Source of the DNA: Micromussa lordhowensis
Taxonomy: Eukaryota > Cnidaria > Anthozoa > Scleractinia > Lobophylliidae
Assembly (NCBI GenBank): GCA_964020085.1
Contig: OZ026609.1
Location: forward strand, 5,188,303-5,252,302
Direction of reading: 5' to 3'
DNA length: 64,000 nucleotides
How positions within the stretch are numbered: position 1 is the first letter of the stretch; each line of letters opens with the position of its first letter. This document shows positions 23,311-37,300 of the stretch, piece after piece. Both the position numbers and the translations under genes were made by a program. The notes beneath the pieces are model-generated. The model worked only from the letters and a program-made list of their open reading frames with translations. It was not told the DNA's origin and made no database searches.

Positions 23311-24349
23311 GGAACTTGATACTCAGGTGTTTACAAATTTCTTTGCTTTAGACCAGTAGGACACAACCACAGGTGATTGAAATATTTACTTTTTTTATTA
23401 ATATGCAATAATTAAACAGTTGCCTGCAACTGTACAGAAAGTCATTCTAACTGTTAAGGTAAACCATGCATTCTCGTTTTTAGTTGGGGGGGGGGGGGGG
23501 GGGGGCGAGGTAGACCCCACAAAAATTGAAGCGGACAAAAGATTACAAGTTACGTGGGAAGTAGCTCTGGAAATACAAAGGTACTTTTGTGCCCAATCAG
23601 GAGGCAGCATTGATGGAGCTGTTTGAAATCTCAAGAGACGCAGTTCCCAGGGGCTCTTCCCTTCTTATTTGAACGTTTTGTGACAACTTTTGCGGGGTTG
23701 ACTGCTTCCTGCCTCAACTACCTTGCCTACATAGAAACGAAATAAGTAGAGCAAGGCATGAAATAGTCGCTAAAAATATTCAGTCACTTGACTGATTATT
23801 GAAACAAATATGAATAAAAACTTCACAAACTAATCACTGTGTGAAAGTACATCTATTTGGTTGACCACAAAGTGACCAGGAAAATGTTAAAAATAGATGA
23901 CGTTACTGCTAAGGTAACAGCTTTTAAAGAGCTCGCAAGAGCACATATGATTAAATCAAAAACTCTTCATATGCAGGAGAAAATTTGTTTTTTCCTACGA
24001 CTAACAGAAATATTAATAAAGAGCTAGTAAAGAGCAGTTTTCAGTTTGCAAATTTCTGACTTGCTTTGCTTCAAAACCAGTCCAGGCGCAGAACCTTTCA
24101 CACGGAAATACGTTTTCCCTTGCATGTTCGTTGTCTTGCAAATCGAACTCATTTCCATGTGGAAGGGTGTAACGATATTGTGTAATAGCGGCCTGGTTAC
24201 TCAGCATTCGCGTCAGCAGCGACCACGAGTTGAGTGTGTTGACTTCTTTGAGCTTCAGAGTTACAGAGCCTTTACAAAGCTGTTCTTGTGGTTATTTAAG
24301 ACTCAATGATCCTTACAAAGGGTGTGCACCAGGACTCGTTCTGGAACAG
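23311..24349. other. intergenic stretch between convergent genes
   Basis: Probable 3' flank shared by the converging FGD-like and DCLRE1C genes. It includes a G-run of about 20 at 23486-23506. TTTATT near 23393 would read AATAAA on the minus strand, but it is more than 1 kb from the DCLRE1C stop. No exon is recognised. Confidence 0.5.
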
Positions 24350-24611
24350 AGGTAGAAAGCAGCTCGGAAGTGGCTTATTGATTGTTGAAAACCAAAAGCA
24401 AAGTGATCAAACTCGCCAATCACAGACAATCCAATTAACCAATCAAAACTTGAAATACATGTAGGTGACGCGAGGCATAGAAAACGTGACCAAATGCGTC
24501 GTGATCGGTTTCAGTTTCACTTCTAATTAGATGAAAAAGTGGCGCAAGGTTTTACGCCAATCATGTAGCAAAACCAATTACTTTAAAACACTCAAGTGAA
24601 AACTGCTGCTC
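24350..24611. repeat. MITE family B, copy 4, abutting the DCLRE1C stop codon
   Basis: Same family as the 9.8-12.8 kb copies, in inverted orientation. It has CCAATCAAAACTTG, ACTTCTAATTAGATG and the end ACACTCAAGTGAAAACTG followed by CTGCTC. The terminal GCTC and the TA at 24612-24613 lie directly next to the stop codon at 24614-24616. The first minus-strand 3' UTR bases are therefore MITE sequence. The left boundary is approximate. Confidence 0.7.
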
Positions 24612-24613
24612 TA

Positions 24614-27600
24614 TCAAAATTTCAGCACTTTTGGAAATGGTTCACCTTTTTGCAGCAAATGATGAATCTGGGATAGCTTATCTGGTGCTGGCTCAATATG
24701 CCCTGGGGATGGAGGGACATTAAAGTCTGTCCTATTTCCTGGTAATTCCCCTCCTATCGATCCCTGGCTACTTCTTTCTTCCAAACTTGAAAGTCTTTCT
24801 GTGGAACCACCACGATGTAATGTCATCTTTCCGTCCATGAATTGATCACAATCATTTTCGAGTGTGGTATCTCTTCGGTCCTCTAATGCACCCTCCAGAC
24901 TGTTACTAGAAGAATTTGTGGAAAGATATTCTTGTTTGGGCAGGGTGCTACTGTTCGATTGCTCAGTAGCATCTTTACAAGTTCTGTTTTTGTCCAAGTG
25001 TTTCGGTTCAGTTCTATAAGGGCATTCTGTTGCCTCGTCGAGTTGTAGAAGTGTTTGCCCACTCTTCTTATCTTCACTTACTTTTACATTGACAAACACT
25101 TGCGTTTTTGCCCCTTGTTGGTCTGTTACATTGTTAGAAGTGGACGTCCCATGTTCTGAATGCTGTAAAGCAGTGGATACCTTTTCTTCCAAAGCTATGC
25201 CAGTGCTCTTAGCTTTGCGTCTTTTTGGAACGGGTGCAAGACTGTCATCTTCGTCGAGTCCCAGCTCTTTGCAGAGAGCCAATACTGAAAAATAGTAAAA
25301 AGATACATCATTGGATTATGCCACCATGAACTGGTTTTCGCAATTGATTTAGAATCCACCAAAAGAAAATATGAATACGCCTCAGAGGAACAGTTCTGAA
25401 CAGTTTCAATAGTGAACCCAAACAACAGTCATCTCTCATCTCTATGTTATTACAAGAATCCTCATATCCTCCTAAGATAGTTTTTTCAATTTCACTGACC
25501 TGATTGATTGAGGACAGAACCTTCACCATCCAACCAATTTTTAATGTGTCTTATAGTTGGGAGGGGGAGGGGGGAGTATAAATTCCATTTCCTGGCCTTT
25601 GTTTCACCCAAATCCCAGTCCCATTCTAAAAAAATATTTATGGTCCCCAGTCCTGGTGACCCAAATCTCTTTTTCCCAGTAAAAAAAATTAATAGGCAAA
25701 TCCCAGTTCCATTTTACGCCTTCAGGTCCTTCTTTTTCCCCCTTTTTTTGAGAAACGGAAATCAAAAACCGTTCTTTGTTTTCTCAAGGAGACAAAAACA
25801 GAAATTTAAAGAAAACGAGATTTTACATGTAAAACCAAGTTTCAGTCACGTTTTCACATCAAAAATTGAACTTCTGCTGGTTTACTGGCATTTTTCACAT
25901 ACATGTAAATCATTGGAAAGATGGTGATGGCGAGTGATAAGAGCATGAAATGCGCCGATTAAGGATCATGTAAATATAGTAATTCAATTTTTTTGTGGTA
26001 TGTTTTGGAAGACGGCAAGAGGATGATCGCATTAACCACCGTAAAAGAGACTCTCGCCTTCCCCCCCCCCCCCCAGGAAATTATGTCTTTTTCTACGGAA
26101 AAATACCTTATACAACTTTTTTGCCTCACCTTTCTCATCAGGAGCTGGTCGAGATACACGTACTAGTTTTGTCAGCATAGCCTTCCCCTCTGGCTTTTGT
26201 TCACTTTTCACAAAACAATCTCCAAAGTGACCAGCGGCGTGCTCTTGAAATCGCTCCTCACCAGAGTCGTCTTGGTTACATGAGTCACACTCTTCAAGGC
26301 GAGTAAGGCCCCTCAGTCTGAATAAGGCGATAACAAGTAAAAGTTTAGCTTATAAGAAAAGTAAAGTCTGTGTTGGGCCAAGTGATACATACTGGCAGAC
26401 CATAGTAGGTGATCGTCTCCAGATTGAGCGGTCCGGGTTCGAGCCCTGGCCGGGGACATTGTGTTGTGTTCTTTGGCAAGACACTTTACTCTCACAGTGC
26501 CTCTCTCCACCCAGGTGTATAAATGGGTACTGGCGAACTTAATGCTGGGGGTAACCGCGATGGACTAGCATGCTATCCAGGGGGGGAGTTGAACATACTC
26601 CTAGTCACTTCATTCTACGGAAACCGGGATAAGCTCCGGCCTGATGGCCACTTGGCTCGAATAGAGACTTTACCTTACATGGTATTAAAGGACTAGAACA
26701 AGGAATATTTCTACTCCCCCCTGGATAGCATGCTAGCTAGTGCAGGTTACCCGTAAGGAGTAAATTCACCTGTACCCATTTATACAACTGGGTGGAAGGA
26801 AGCACAGTGAGAGTAAAGAATCTTGCCCAAGAACACAATGTAATAACTTCAATCAGAGCTCGAGCCCGGATCTTACAATCTTAAGTCCAGGGTGCTAACA
26901 CTGACAGTGGTTTCATTAGGACCCAGCACCTGCCGGAAAGTCGGTGGGTACATATTTTACTTATAACAATTCTCCAGACAAACTCTCCTGGACTTCTCAT
27001 ATTACTTTGGTGGGTGCTGTTCCGAGGTAGCCACTTATTTTAAATCGTATTGAAAGCACTGCTAACATAAGGCCACTGTGCCCCCATTCACTTATCACTT
27101 GCAGGCATACCCTTAAAGTTCAATACATGTGCGCCCTTTCAGTCTTAAGGTGATCTGCAGTTGATTGGAGCAGAAGTCTGGACAGTCTCAATAAATCGTG
27201 TTACATGTACGTTTTTTAAAATTTCAGGGCAACAAGATTCAGTTGAAGAATGAGTTTCCCCGGAACATAGTTAGTAGAGGTCTCCCTCTACTAACTATGC
27301 CTGGAACAATGACTAATTGAACCAGTTTCCGTGTAGCCTCCTATCACAGAAATTATTGTTACTTGTCACACACTCCTCCCAACGAGGAAAAAATTGTGTG
27401 ACGAACCCAGAGTGAGTCTGCATAAGAGGGCTATAGCTTGGAATTCCTAATAAAATACATGCACCATACATGTCATTGCGACTTGAACAAATGCTGCATT
27501 TTAGCAGTTGTTGGATCTTTCTATGCCCAGAAGTTATGCCATGGGGTTTGCAGAACAAAGAAAAGTCCAGCTGATTTTTTCTAGATGTGCACTGCATGAC

Positions 27601-27756
27601 TTGTGGCTCATGTGACTGACTTTGTACCGGCTGACCAGGTTAATTACAGTGTTTTTCAACAAACCGTTCAAAGGCATCCTCTAATGTATCCAGTCCTGCT
27701 GGTGGTACATTGGGATAAACATGGTATGGCCTTAGGTAACCCACCAGATCCTGAAT
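24614..27756 (-). CDS. DCLRE1C: DCLRE1C exons 14-16: end of catalytic domain and C-terminal tail
   Basis: Exon 14 (27756-27648) reads [17 protein letters not shown], the closing beta-CASP strand typical of Artemis. Exon 15 (26317-26130) and exon 16 (25284-24614) encode a Ser/Glu-rich tail ending [10 protein letters not shown]. This agrees with the poorly conserved regulatory tail of the family. I see no clear DNA ligase IV-binding motif. Exon 14 ends with one codon base (CAC T), while the best acceptor of exon 15 (26317) needs two. A phase-compatible but odd alternative acceptor lies at 26348. Confidence 0.8.
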
Positions 27757-30700
27757 CTAAAACACAATGAAACACACTCAATATAAACTGCAGCAATGAC
27801 TCAACAACTGATCGAGACACATATGGTACAGCATAAAATTTTTAAGTACTGTAGCTCCAAAACTCTTAGTTTACTTTGCAGAGCGAGCTCTAGTTGAGAC
27901 ACTGCTTGAGATGCCTAACGGCCTGGTAGAATTTGTGTTTAGGTGCATCTGTTAAACCTTGATGGTGCAGTAAAACTATCATTTTCATAGATGTTGTTTC
28001 AGTCTTATTCATGTTTTGTTGGTGCAAATTTACTTTAGGTACATTTCAACAATGTCCGAAATTTTTGTCTGAAATGTGAAAGAGTCTAGTCGGAAATGAA
28101 ATGTTTGAAAACGTTTGAAATAAAATGTCCGAAATATTTGTAAGTATTTCTTTTGTGATATTTCTAGGTTATTTTAGATATTATCCTCTAATACAGTGTA
28201 CATGTACATACTTATTATGCTGATAACATTGAATAATTAAGAGACTGTTCTCATATGAATTCATGAAATTTTATAGTAATGCAAGTCCTTGCAGAATACA
28301 CTAATGTCCAGGATTGAACGCAAGTATTGTTCAATTACTACATCATATTTGGTACTGTTATCTGACATTTTCATATAACTTCATATTTGACAGAATTGTG
28401 TGTTTTTACCAATGAGGACACTTCGTGATGCTTATCATAAGGAATTTGAATCTCATTAGCGTTCGATCAATCCTGGACATATCTGGCAGAATAATTTGAA
28501 GTTCTCCCAAACTGACTATAGTTTGCTATAGTCGCATCTGAGAAGTGTGAACAGAGTTATAACAGAAGTGTGACTTTAATTACCAGTCTCTTACAGTAGT
28601 TCATCAGTGATATTTTGGCTTGTAAAGATTACCAGCAAATCATGATTGAGTTTTCTTCTGAGGTCACAAAGGCCTGCAAGCAATGTTGGTAGATTTCTGA
28701 TCTTTGTAAGGAATACATGTAGTGATCCATATTGGGGGCTTTCCTATGGCATATGACTTACATTTGGAGGGTACTGGAGACTGTTGATGGTCCAGTTGAC
28801 CAGTTTCTCAGGATATTTTAATTTCAAAAATATATCTTTCAAGTTTTTAAATTCTTGCAAAATTTCATGATCTTGCACAAAAAAAATCAAACATGATTTG
28901 CAGTCAATCTTCAAAAGCAAAAAAGATCTTCGATGACCTAAGAGAAATGTGACTGAGATGTTAAAAAATCCCAAGGAGGAGCTCTACAGTGTAATGGCGC
29001 AGATTATTGTGCACTATCATTCACCAATCTCCCAACTGAATGTGAGAATTTTGATAATATTAAGACCAGCACTTCATATAGACATATGGCAAAGGAATAA
29101 GAATATACCTCTTCCATTGATGCATGCATTGAATGAACAACTCTCCATAGCTTTTTCCCCTTGTCATATCTGTTAAGAAGCCAGGAAAATGTATGCTAAA
29201 ATGCATAATGACTAGGTACATGGCTATATTAAGCCTTGACTCTTTCACCTTCTATTTGCTTAATTAAATAAGGTGGCTCACTATGGTTTTCAGCGCTTCT
29301 TTTGTAATGAATCAGTGGTGAGTGCTGATGCTGTTTTTCAGGTGAAATGCCAATTATTGGTCTACATGTTGTGGTCATTTGGTGATGCAAAATTAGTCAC
29401 AAAGCTATCGCTTGAATGCCACTTTTAAACTGAAGTGAAACTGCATAATGTACGAACAACAGACAAGGAATCTGTTGAAGATGGAATTGATGCCACACTC
29501 TTTTGAAACAGATTTCCTTTAGTTACAGTGACTGCTTACATCTAATATAGCTTTCCTCAAAGATGGGTTTCTCCTTTATGGAATGACCTCACTAATCAGA
29601 TCAGTACACAGGGTGCAAAGAAAGCTGTGTCCAATAGCCTGGTGTAATAGCAGTCAGGCTAGTGAAATTTTGGGGAAATTTTTGAGGAAACTCAAATTAC
29701 AAATTTTTGTAACAAAAGAAATTTTGGGGGCTAGTGCGACTGACCCTTTCAATAACTTTTCAAAATCATCTAATAATAATTATATAATAATTAATTATTA
29801 ATTGTATAAAACTTCTAAATGGGTAATAAAGTGTTGTTGTTAACTAGCCTTCCGGTTATTACATCTAGTACATCCTGAAAACTGGTTTTCTCTGCACCCT
29901 AGTGCAGTGCATCAAGCAATCATACAGTCTTCTACATGTATGTTTTCATACAGGCCTAAAGGTGAACTTCCATCTACACATTTGTTGACCTGTAAAGTGG
30001 ACTTCTTACAAAATATCTTTGATTACTGTTAATTTCTTTTGTAATGAGACTTACAGATCTTTCAAGAATGGTAATATCAAACAGACAAAATTCACAAAAA
30101 AATGCAAAATGATCCTTATCACTATTTGATAGAAACTAGTCACCACTTAAAGTTAAAAGCAACTTTAAAGACTAATCTGACCTTTTAAAGTCTGCAGGCA
30201 TTGGTTTTGTGTCACGTGCTACCCACATGGTTGTGGGCTTAATTCGCAGGACCTTTGTTTTAACAGAAGGATGAACTAAAGAGCCACATGGAAGGTCTGA
30301 ATCACAGCTTCGTTTGGACTATGAATACAACAGCAAATAAACTATTCTTAACAAAGATAATGCTGCAATAAAGGCTGAGAACAACATGTAGTAAGTGCTT
30401 TGTTTAACAGGTTTCTCTTAACCGCGTGCTGTGCATTACAGTTTTTCTTCTTTAATTGAGAATATACGTGGTTGCCACAGACATCAATTTTCAAAATTCT
30501 CCAACTTTTCACTGACAAAAATACCCTTTCCCTGACTAAATAACCAGAAAATGCCAGACAATGTTAAGGCCTTTTTCTTCCTGCCTCCCATACCCTCCTA
30601 CCTCCAACACAGATATTCAGGGCAGCACAGTTGAATTCTAGACGAAAAGAGGTGCATGGTGCATACAACAATTGAACTGCTCTTACCTGCCACTTACAGG

Positions 30701-33700
30701 CATGAATCCTGGTGGTTCGGCCATCACTTGTGAAATGAGGAGTCATGTCTGGGAGATACCTGTACATGGACAGCTGTTCGTCACTTACATGGATCTACAA
30801 AAGCACGTCAAACAAGCATTTTAGGAAAAGCACAATTTCAGAACACACACTTGTTATGACATGCAGAGGCTGTATGCAACGATTTCTGAGAAACTTGAAC
30901 AATGGTATAATATGTATGCACCTTGGTCTTGTAGTTCATTGCCACTTCCTTTAACAAATACTCAAATCCATACATCCCTTTGCACAACAAGCTCACAGCA
31001 TATTCAGGACCTCTTGAGAACCACCTGTTACAGTATGAAAGTATGTGTAGGGACAGACAAAAATAGAAAAAAGAGGTTGTTGGTAAAAGAACACCAAAAA
31101 GGTTTTTCAAAGGCTGTTAAATGGTAACAAACACATGAATCAGGACAAAGAGCAATGATTATTGCCCTTTCCCAAACTTTTCAACTAGGCTGTGAAATAT
31201 GGCTACTTTTTGAATAATTATAAACATTTTGATTAGTTTCTTCTTATTTCAGAATGCCATTCTCATTCACAGAGCTGCTTGTCACTGAAGAATGTGAGAT
31301 CTGCTACATTCTCTTTGATTCAATGGTTGGAATTGTTCTCCTTCCACAAACCTGTCTATAAGCTCTATAATGGCATCTCTGCTCTGTTCCTGTATTTTTG
31401 TGAAACAAACCTGTTAGTAGGGAGAAGCTCAAAAGGCAACAAGAAAACAAAGACAACAACTAAACATTCCAAGAGAGCATGCAGTTACCTAGTTAAGAGT
31501 ATTATAAATATACATTTAACTCTCTAACTCTTTTCCGATCGGCCGAAAGCCTACAGTGAATTGTTGAAATCAGCGCTCGTGATGTCATAACTGCAGATTA
31601 TACAATAATCATGTCAAGGTCACGAGTAATCATGTCAAGGTCACAGGTTATCACGTCATGTATGACCGCAGTGCATGATTTCCAAGGGTAATCATGTCAA
31701 CGTCGCGTGATTCGTGTTGCTTGCCGTCAGTGAAGAAGCAGAAACATGACTTCCAATTTTTTGCGTTCATTCAATGTACAATAAAACAATTATTACATTC
31801 GGTTTCGGTGATATCCAGAATAATCAAGGTCTCGGTAAGGGTTATCAGCCTCAGCCTTCGACTTCGGCTGATAACTCTTACCTCGACCTTGATTATTCTG
31901 GATATCACAAAAACCTCATTCAATAATTGTTTAATATCTGTAGTATCTGAATTTCGTGCACAGCTTTACAAATATGTGAGACATGGAAGTTAATAATCAA
32001 ATGACTAACTTGTGTGTTGAAAAGGGAATGAAAATCTTACTCACCCGACTTGGTAGTGAATTTGTCTTTGGTAAGCAAAATGTTGTGTCAATGTAAATGC
32101 TCTTGATATCTTTAATTCTGAAAACAAAATGAATGGGAATACTGTGATTACATTTATGTAAAATATATTAATGTACATGTTAAAACTTTAAATATTTCTT
32201 TTCTATATGAGAAGCCACTATTTGGAAAGAAAATGAAACATTAATTCCTGGAGTAACATATTGATTTTGTACATGTACATGTACATGTCTCTAGGAAAAT
32301 AACAAAATTTATATGAATAAAAATGTTTAGTTGGCTTAAAATACAAATAATATGGTACAAGTTAGTTAGCTGAGCTGACATAAAATAATGCAACAGACAA
32401 TAATTTAAAAAAAAGATATATGAACTCTACTTTAAATTTAATCCCTGTTATAAAAGCCCTGTAGTCAAAACTGGAGTTTAAGATTATCAAGATCTCAAAA
32501 CTGGCTCAGTTCTTCTGACCTCATGGGAGAGATGTTGGTATCCAAGACAGAAAATTGCACATGGATGATTGAGACAGGTATTGCCTCTGATTGGTTTCTG
32601 TAGTGAATTTTCAACCAAGACATGCACAGATTGCTGTACATACATGTACATGTTGCAGGTCAAAATGAAATTCCTTTGTCTATTAACCCTAATTATTCAT
32701 GGATCATGAATAATTAGGGTCAGAAGACAAAGGAAATTGAGAATCAAACTAGGTTAAAATCATTTTGACTTGAATTTCATTTTGACCTGCAACATACACA
32801 TAGAGCAATGTCATCAGTCTGACATATTTGGGGTTGAATCCCAAAAGTTCTCTTATCACTTATGGATGATGAACTGAGCATGTAAAAAGTAAGGTCTTTA
32901 ACAATTTGGTGACTGTTGGAAGTAATTAGTAATTTAATTTTTTGCCAATCTTAGGTATAAAAAACAAACCTTCCATTAGTATGGAAAAATGATATCCTCT
33001 TAACATCACCTTTTGCTAATCGAAAGTCACCTGCCATTGTCAAAACAAGATACGTGTAAGTACTGACAGTATCTTGATATAAAGCTGATATTAAGGAAAA
33101 TTCTGACATACATGTATGTCTAGAAATTATGTGCCATTGAAGTCGTTGTCTGACTGTTATTTGTCCGGGAGATATTAGACAAACTCACTGACAAACGTTA
33201 CAAAATTTCCAATTCAATCACGGTCATATATAACAATTTTGTTCAAGAAAGAAATGGAACAAAGGCACCTATATGTTGTTTAGCTTATATTTGACTTATC
33301 ACAGAATATTTCATGACACCTTGAAAATGCAATTTGCAGCTTCAACAAGTTTAAAATTACTATTACTCACGAATGTGAGGTACATTATGACAACTTTAAA
33401 TTACCTGTGTAGAGAACATTCTTATTTTGGCCTTCAAATAAGAACCTAAGAGATGTAGCAATGGCATACATTAACAATAATATTATTGCACTGGACCTAA
33501 CATATTTGATCATAGGCAACGAGTGCAAAGCTTGGATGCAATACATGCAGAGGGCATTGACAGAGACACTTGTTTCTTGCTCCAATGCCATTTAAAACAC
33601 TAGCTAGAAAGGCTAATTGTGACCACGCCTTCAGCCAGGATTTGAAAAGTAGGCAGCCAAAATATGTCACAGGGTCTGTCCAAAGAACATTAAAGTAATT

Positions 33701-34316
33701 TATAAAACAAAAAAAAAAACAATCTTCTAAAGTAGGCATTAGCGTTCCTGTACAAAGAGATTTTTTGGTATTCAACCATGCAGTATTATACCAGTTTTTT
33801 GAGAAATTGTAGCGTTCATTACTTCATTATCTTCCAAGTTTGAAAAATGATGTAGAATCCAAAGTGTTTCCTTTGTGACAGTGTATGCAACACTGGTGTG
33901 GCATTGGGGGGGGGGGGGGGGAAATTGTATGTTAAAATTAGTACTTCAAGTTTTGTTCCTAATTATAGTACATGTATACTCACATGACAGATCCAACACA
34001 ATGTCCAGCAGGCAACAGTGTTACACAAATAGAGCTTTGCTGTAGAAATTACACAACAATAAATCACCCTCAAAAAATTGTCGAACTGACAATTTAAGAG
34101 AAAAGGAATGTTATTGATCAACTAAAGTAGTGTACATTGAAGGGGTAACTCGGAAACCACACTACGATAAAGTGCATGCTAAAAGGTGAAGTACCGAGGG
34201 TACATGTAAGTACTGGATTAATTACACTAAACAGGAGCACAGAACCAGCACAAGCTGTTGACATACAAATATACATTGTAACGAGGGTGAACTAAGATAA
34301 TTACATTCTGAGACAA

Positions 34317-34358
<42 letters not shown>

Positions 34359-37300
34359 AATCTTTAATATTTTTTTGAGGAAGCTCCCTTCACAATGCAT
34401 GGTTTCAGGGAAGTCCTGAAAAACGTTGTGGAAGAACTTGGCTGTGGCTGTGTTCCCTTGGCATTTCTAAGTTCACCCAAACTTCCACTTAATATGTTTC
34501 TACAACTACACACACATAGAAACAACAATTTGTTTTTTATTTCCTTAATACATTTTAAATTGTCTGAGATTTAAAAACACATGGGCATGGAAATCAGCAA
34601 AAGTCTTGCTGTACCTTATCTGTCTTGTCATCAATGAGTGGAATAATGGTTTGCTGCTCCAGTGGTATACTGCGCTACAATACGAGAAAAAAAAATAATA
34701 ACGCAAAAGATTACAAGGTGCCATTTAAAATCTGCCTTGTATTGCAACTTTTGCTGTACAGTATCCACTATTGCATGCTATCAGAATTCTAGAGTATTAA
34801 CTAATGGCAAAAGATACCCCTTTAGTTAGTTAGTTTCAACCTCCTGTTGTTTCCCTAAGCTTAGTGAGCCAACTTAGAACTTTTTATAATATAAATAAGA
34901 CCCTACGCACTTTGATTGGTCAAAAACCCATGTTTTGTCAAAGTATAAAACCTACATGTAGGAAAAGCATATTTTATTGTTTTTGCTTCATTATCTCTAT
35001 ATCATAAAGCAGATGAAGAAGCATAAGCCATATATTACACTGTGATAAAAACTCCAGACATTGAGATCACTCAAATGTGACTGATCCTGCATCTCATGTT
35101 TGCAGTGAGTACTTTTCTTCTGTGTTCTCAAATGCCTGTCATGTTTTATCACAGTATAATACACAGCTTAGACTTCTTTATTATTTTGTTAAATAATACA
35201 TATCATCATCATCATCATCATACACTTTATGTAGACACTTTATTTAGACACGGAGGACAATAGTATTGACAATCTATCTCAGTTCTAAAATTAGTAAAAG
35301 ATCTAATGGCTCTGATGTTAGATTGAAGACTATTCCACAAATGTGCCCCACTGTAGCAGAAACTACGTTTCAAAAAATTGATACAAGGCTTAGGCAGAGC
35401 CAACTTGTTATCACTATTCCTACATTGTAAGTCCATAGTCCGTGCTGAGGGGCTTAAATAGGCCTTTCAGGTACATGTACATGTACTCCAGAGACTGATC
35501 ATCCAAAGTTTTTTTAACATAAATTTCAATTTTTGCTTTTTCCTTCTGGTACAGAGATTATCCCATCCCAGCCTATCGCAGAGAGCGGTAGCGCTAGAAT
35601 AGTAATCAGACTTTGTTATGACCCAAATGACACAATTTTGAAGTTTTTGCAATTTGTCGGCTAACTCATTGCTGAGACTGTCCCACACAGGACAGCAATA
35701 ATCAAAATATGGTTCAATAAGAGCTCTATATAGCAATACTGCTGTATCTTCGCAAATGAACGGCCTCAACCTTCGAAGTGTACCTATGCCAGAGGAGATA
35801 ATCTTGGCAGTCCCATTAACATGTTTGGACCACAAAAGATTTTGATTGATATAAACTCCTAAACCTCCTAAAGTCCAACCCCCACGTCCATGTCGTAGGA
35901 GGTGGAAACAGGCAAAGTAGGGGATTGCTAGGCAGGGTGATGTATGGCGGGAAGTTAACCTTCCCGGGCCGCTACGGTAGCCATGAAGGCCTGCCTGGAC
36001 CTACCCTGAAACGTGCTGGCTAACGGGGACCCTGGTGAAGCTGACTGGGCCAATCACCCACCAGTGGATAAAATTGATTACAGAAACGGAAACAGTACTG
36101 AGCAGGACCAGCCCGACTCGTGAAGAGACCTCCTCTGAGAGCTACATGACGCCATCTGGTAAAACCCTGCCGGGAGCCAGACGGCCGATACCTCTTCTGT
36201 CGATGAAGGCTAAAACAAAGATAGGGACCTGGAACGTCCGCACTATGTATCAGACAAGCAAAGCCGCACAAGTGGCAAACGAAATGCGTCGCTATAACAT
36301 CGCGGTGCTTGGTATCTGTGAAAGCAGATGGAATGGAGCTGGTCGCATAACACTAACAACAGGAGAACATCTGGTTTACTCTGGACATGATAACGAACAG
36401 CTTGCACACACGGAGGGAGTAGCTTTTATGATGAGCAAGCTAGCAGCAGCAGCCTTGATTGAGTGGGTCCCTGTGTCGCCAAGGATCATCACTGCGCGCT
36501 TCAACTCTAAGGGTAGAAAGGTCACCCTCATAAACTGCTATGCTCCAACCAACAACACTACTGACGAGCTAAAACAAGAATTCTATGACAGTCTCCAAGG
36601 TGTTCTAGATCATACACCCCGACGCGACATTAGAATTCTCATGGGGGACCTAAATGCTAAAATAGGCTCGGATAATACGGGCAGAGAGAGGATCATGGGG
36701 CGCCATGGATTAGGCTGTCTAAATGAAAATGGAGAGCGGTTCGCCGACCTGTGCGCTTTCAATGAGTTAGTTATCGGTGGCAGCATTTTTCCCCACAAAA
36801 CCATACATAAAGCCACCTGGATCTCCCCTGATGGTAGATCATCTAACCAAATTGACCATATCGCAATTGGCAGAAAGTGGAGGAGGAGCCTTATAGATGT
36901 GAGAGTCAAAAGAGGGGCCGATGTTGCCTCTGACCATCATCTTCTGCTTGGGATAATAAAAGTGAAACTTAGGGCCCACCAGGACCGCACATGTACACCA
37001 CACTACAAATACAACACCCAAAACCTGAAGAGCAAAGAGATAGCAGAAACATTCAGCTGCTCAGTAAAGAATAGGTACTCAGCCCTTGAATTTGTGGAGG
37101 AAGACGTAGACAGTCACTGGGCAGTACTGAAACACACCTGGCAAAAGTCTTGCGATGAAGTCCTGGGAAAAAGGAGAAAAAGCCAGAAAGAGTGGCTTTC
37201 AGCGGAGACATGGAACCTGATCACACAGAGGAAATGGTTGAAAGTTGAAATTAACAGTTGTACTGAGCAAGCTAAGAAGAGCAACCTAACTTCAAGGTAT

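Noticed and set aside
23486..23508. Poly-G runs (also 33906-33922, and poly-C at 7463, 26060 and 51711) as G-quadruplex regulators
   Set aside because: These are homopolymers in introns or intergenic DNA with uncertain true length in assemblies. There is no positional logic supporting regulation.
25508..25927. 139-codon plus-strand ORF with Phe-rich sequence
   Set aside because: It lies in a DCLRE1C intron, has no homology I recognise, and its composition reflects T-rich intronic DNA.
28744..28974. Extra DCLRE1C exon on the minus strand (76-codon ORF)
   Set aside because: Exons 13 and 14 already join in phase (GAG then ATT) and match the family without an insertion. The ORF has no resemblance to Artemis.
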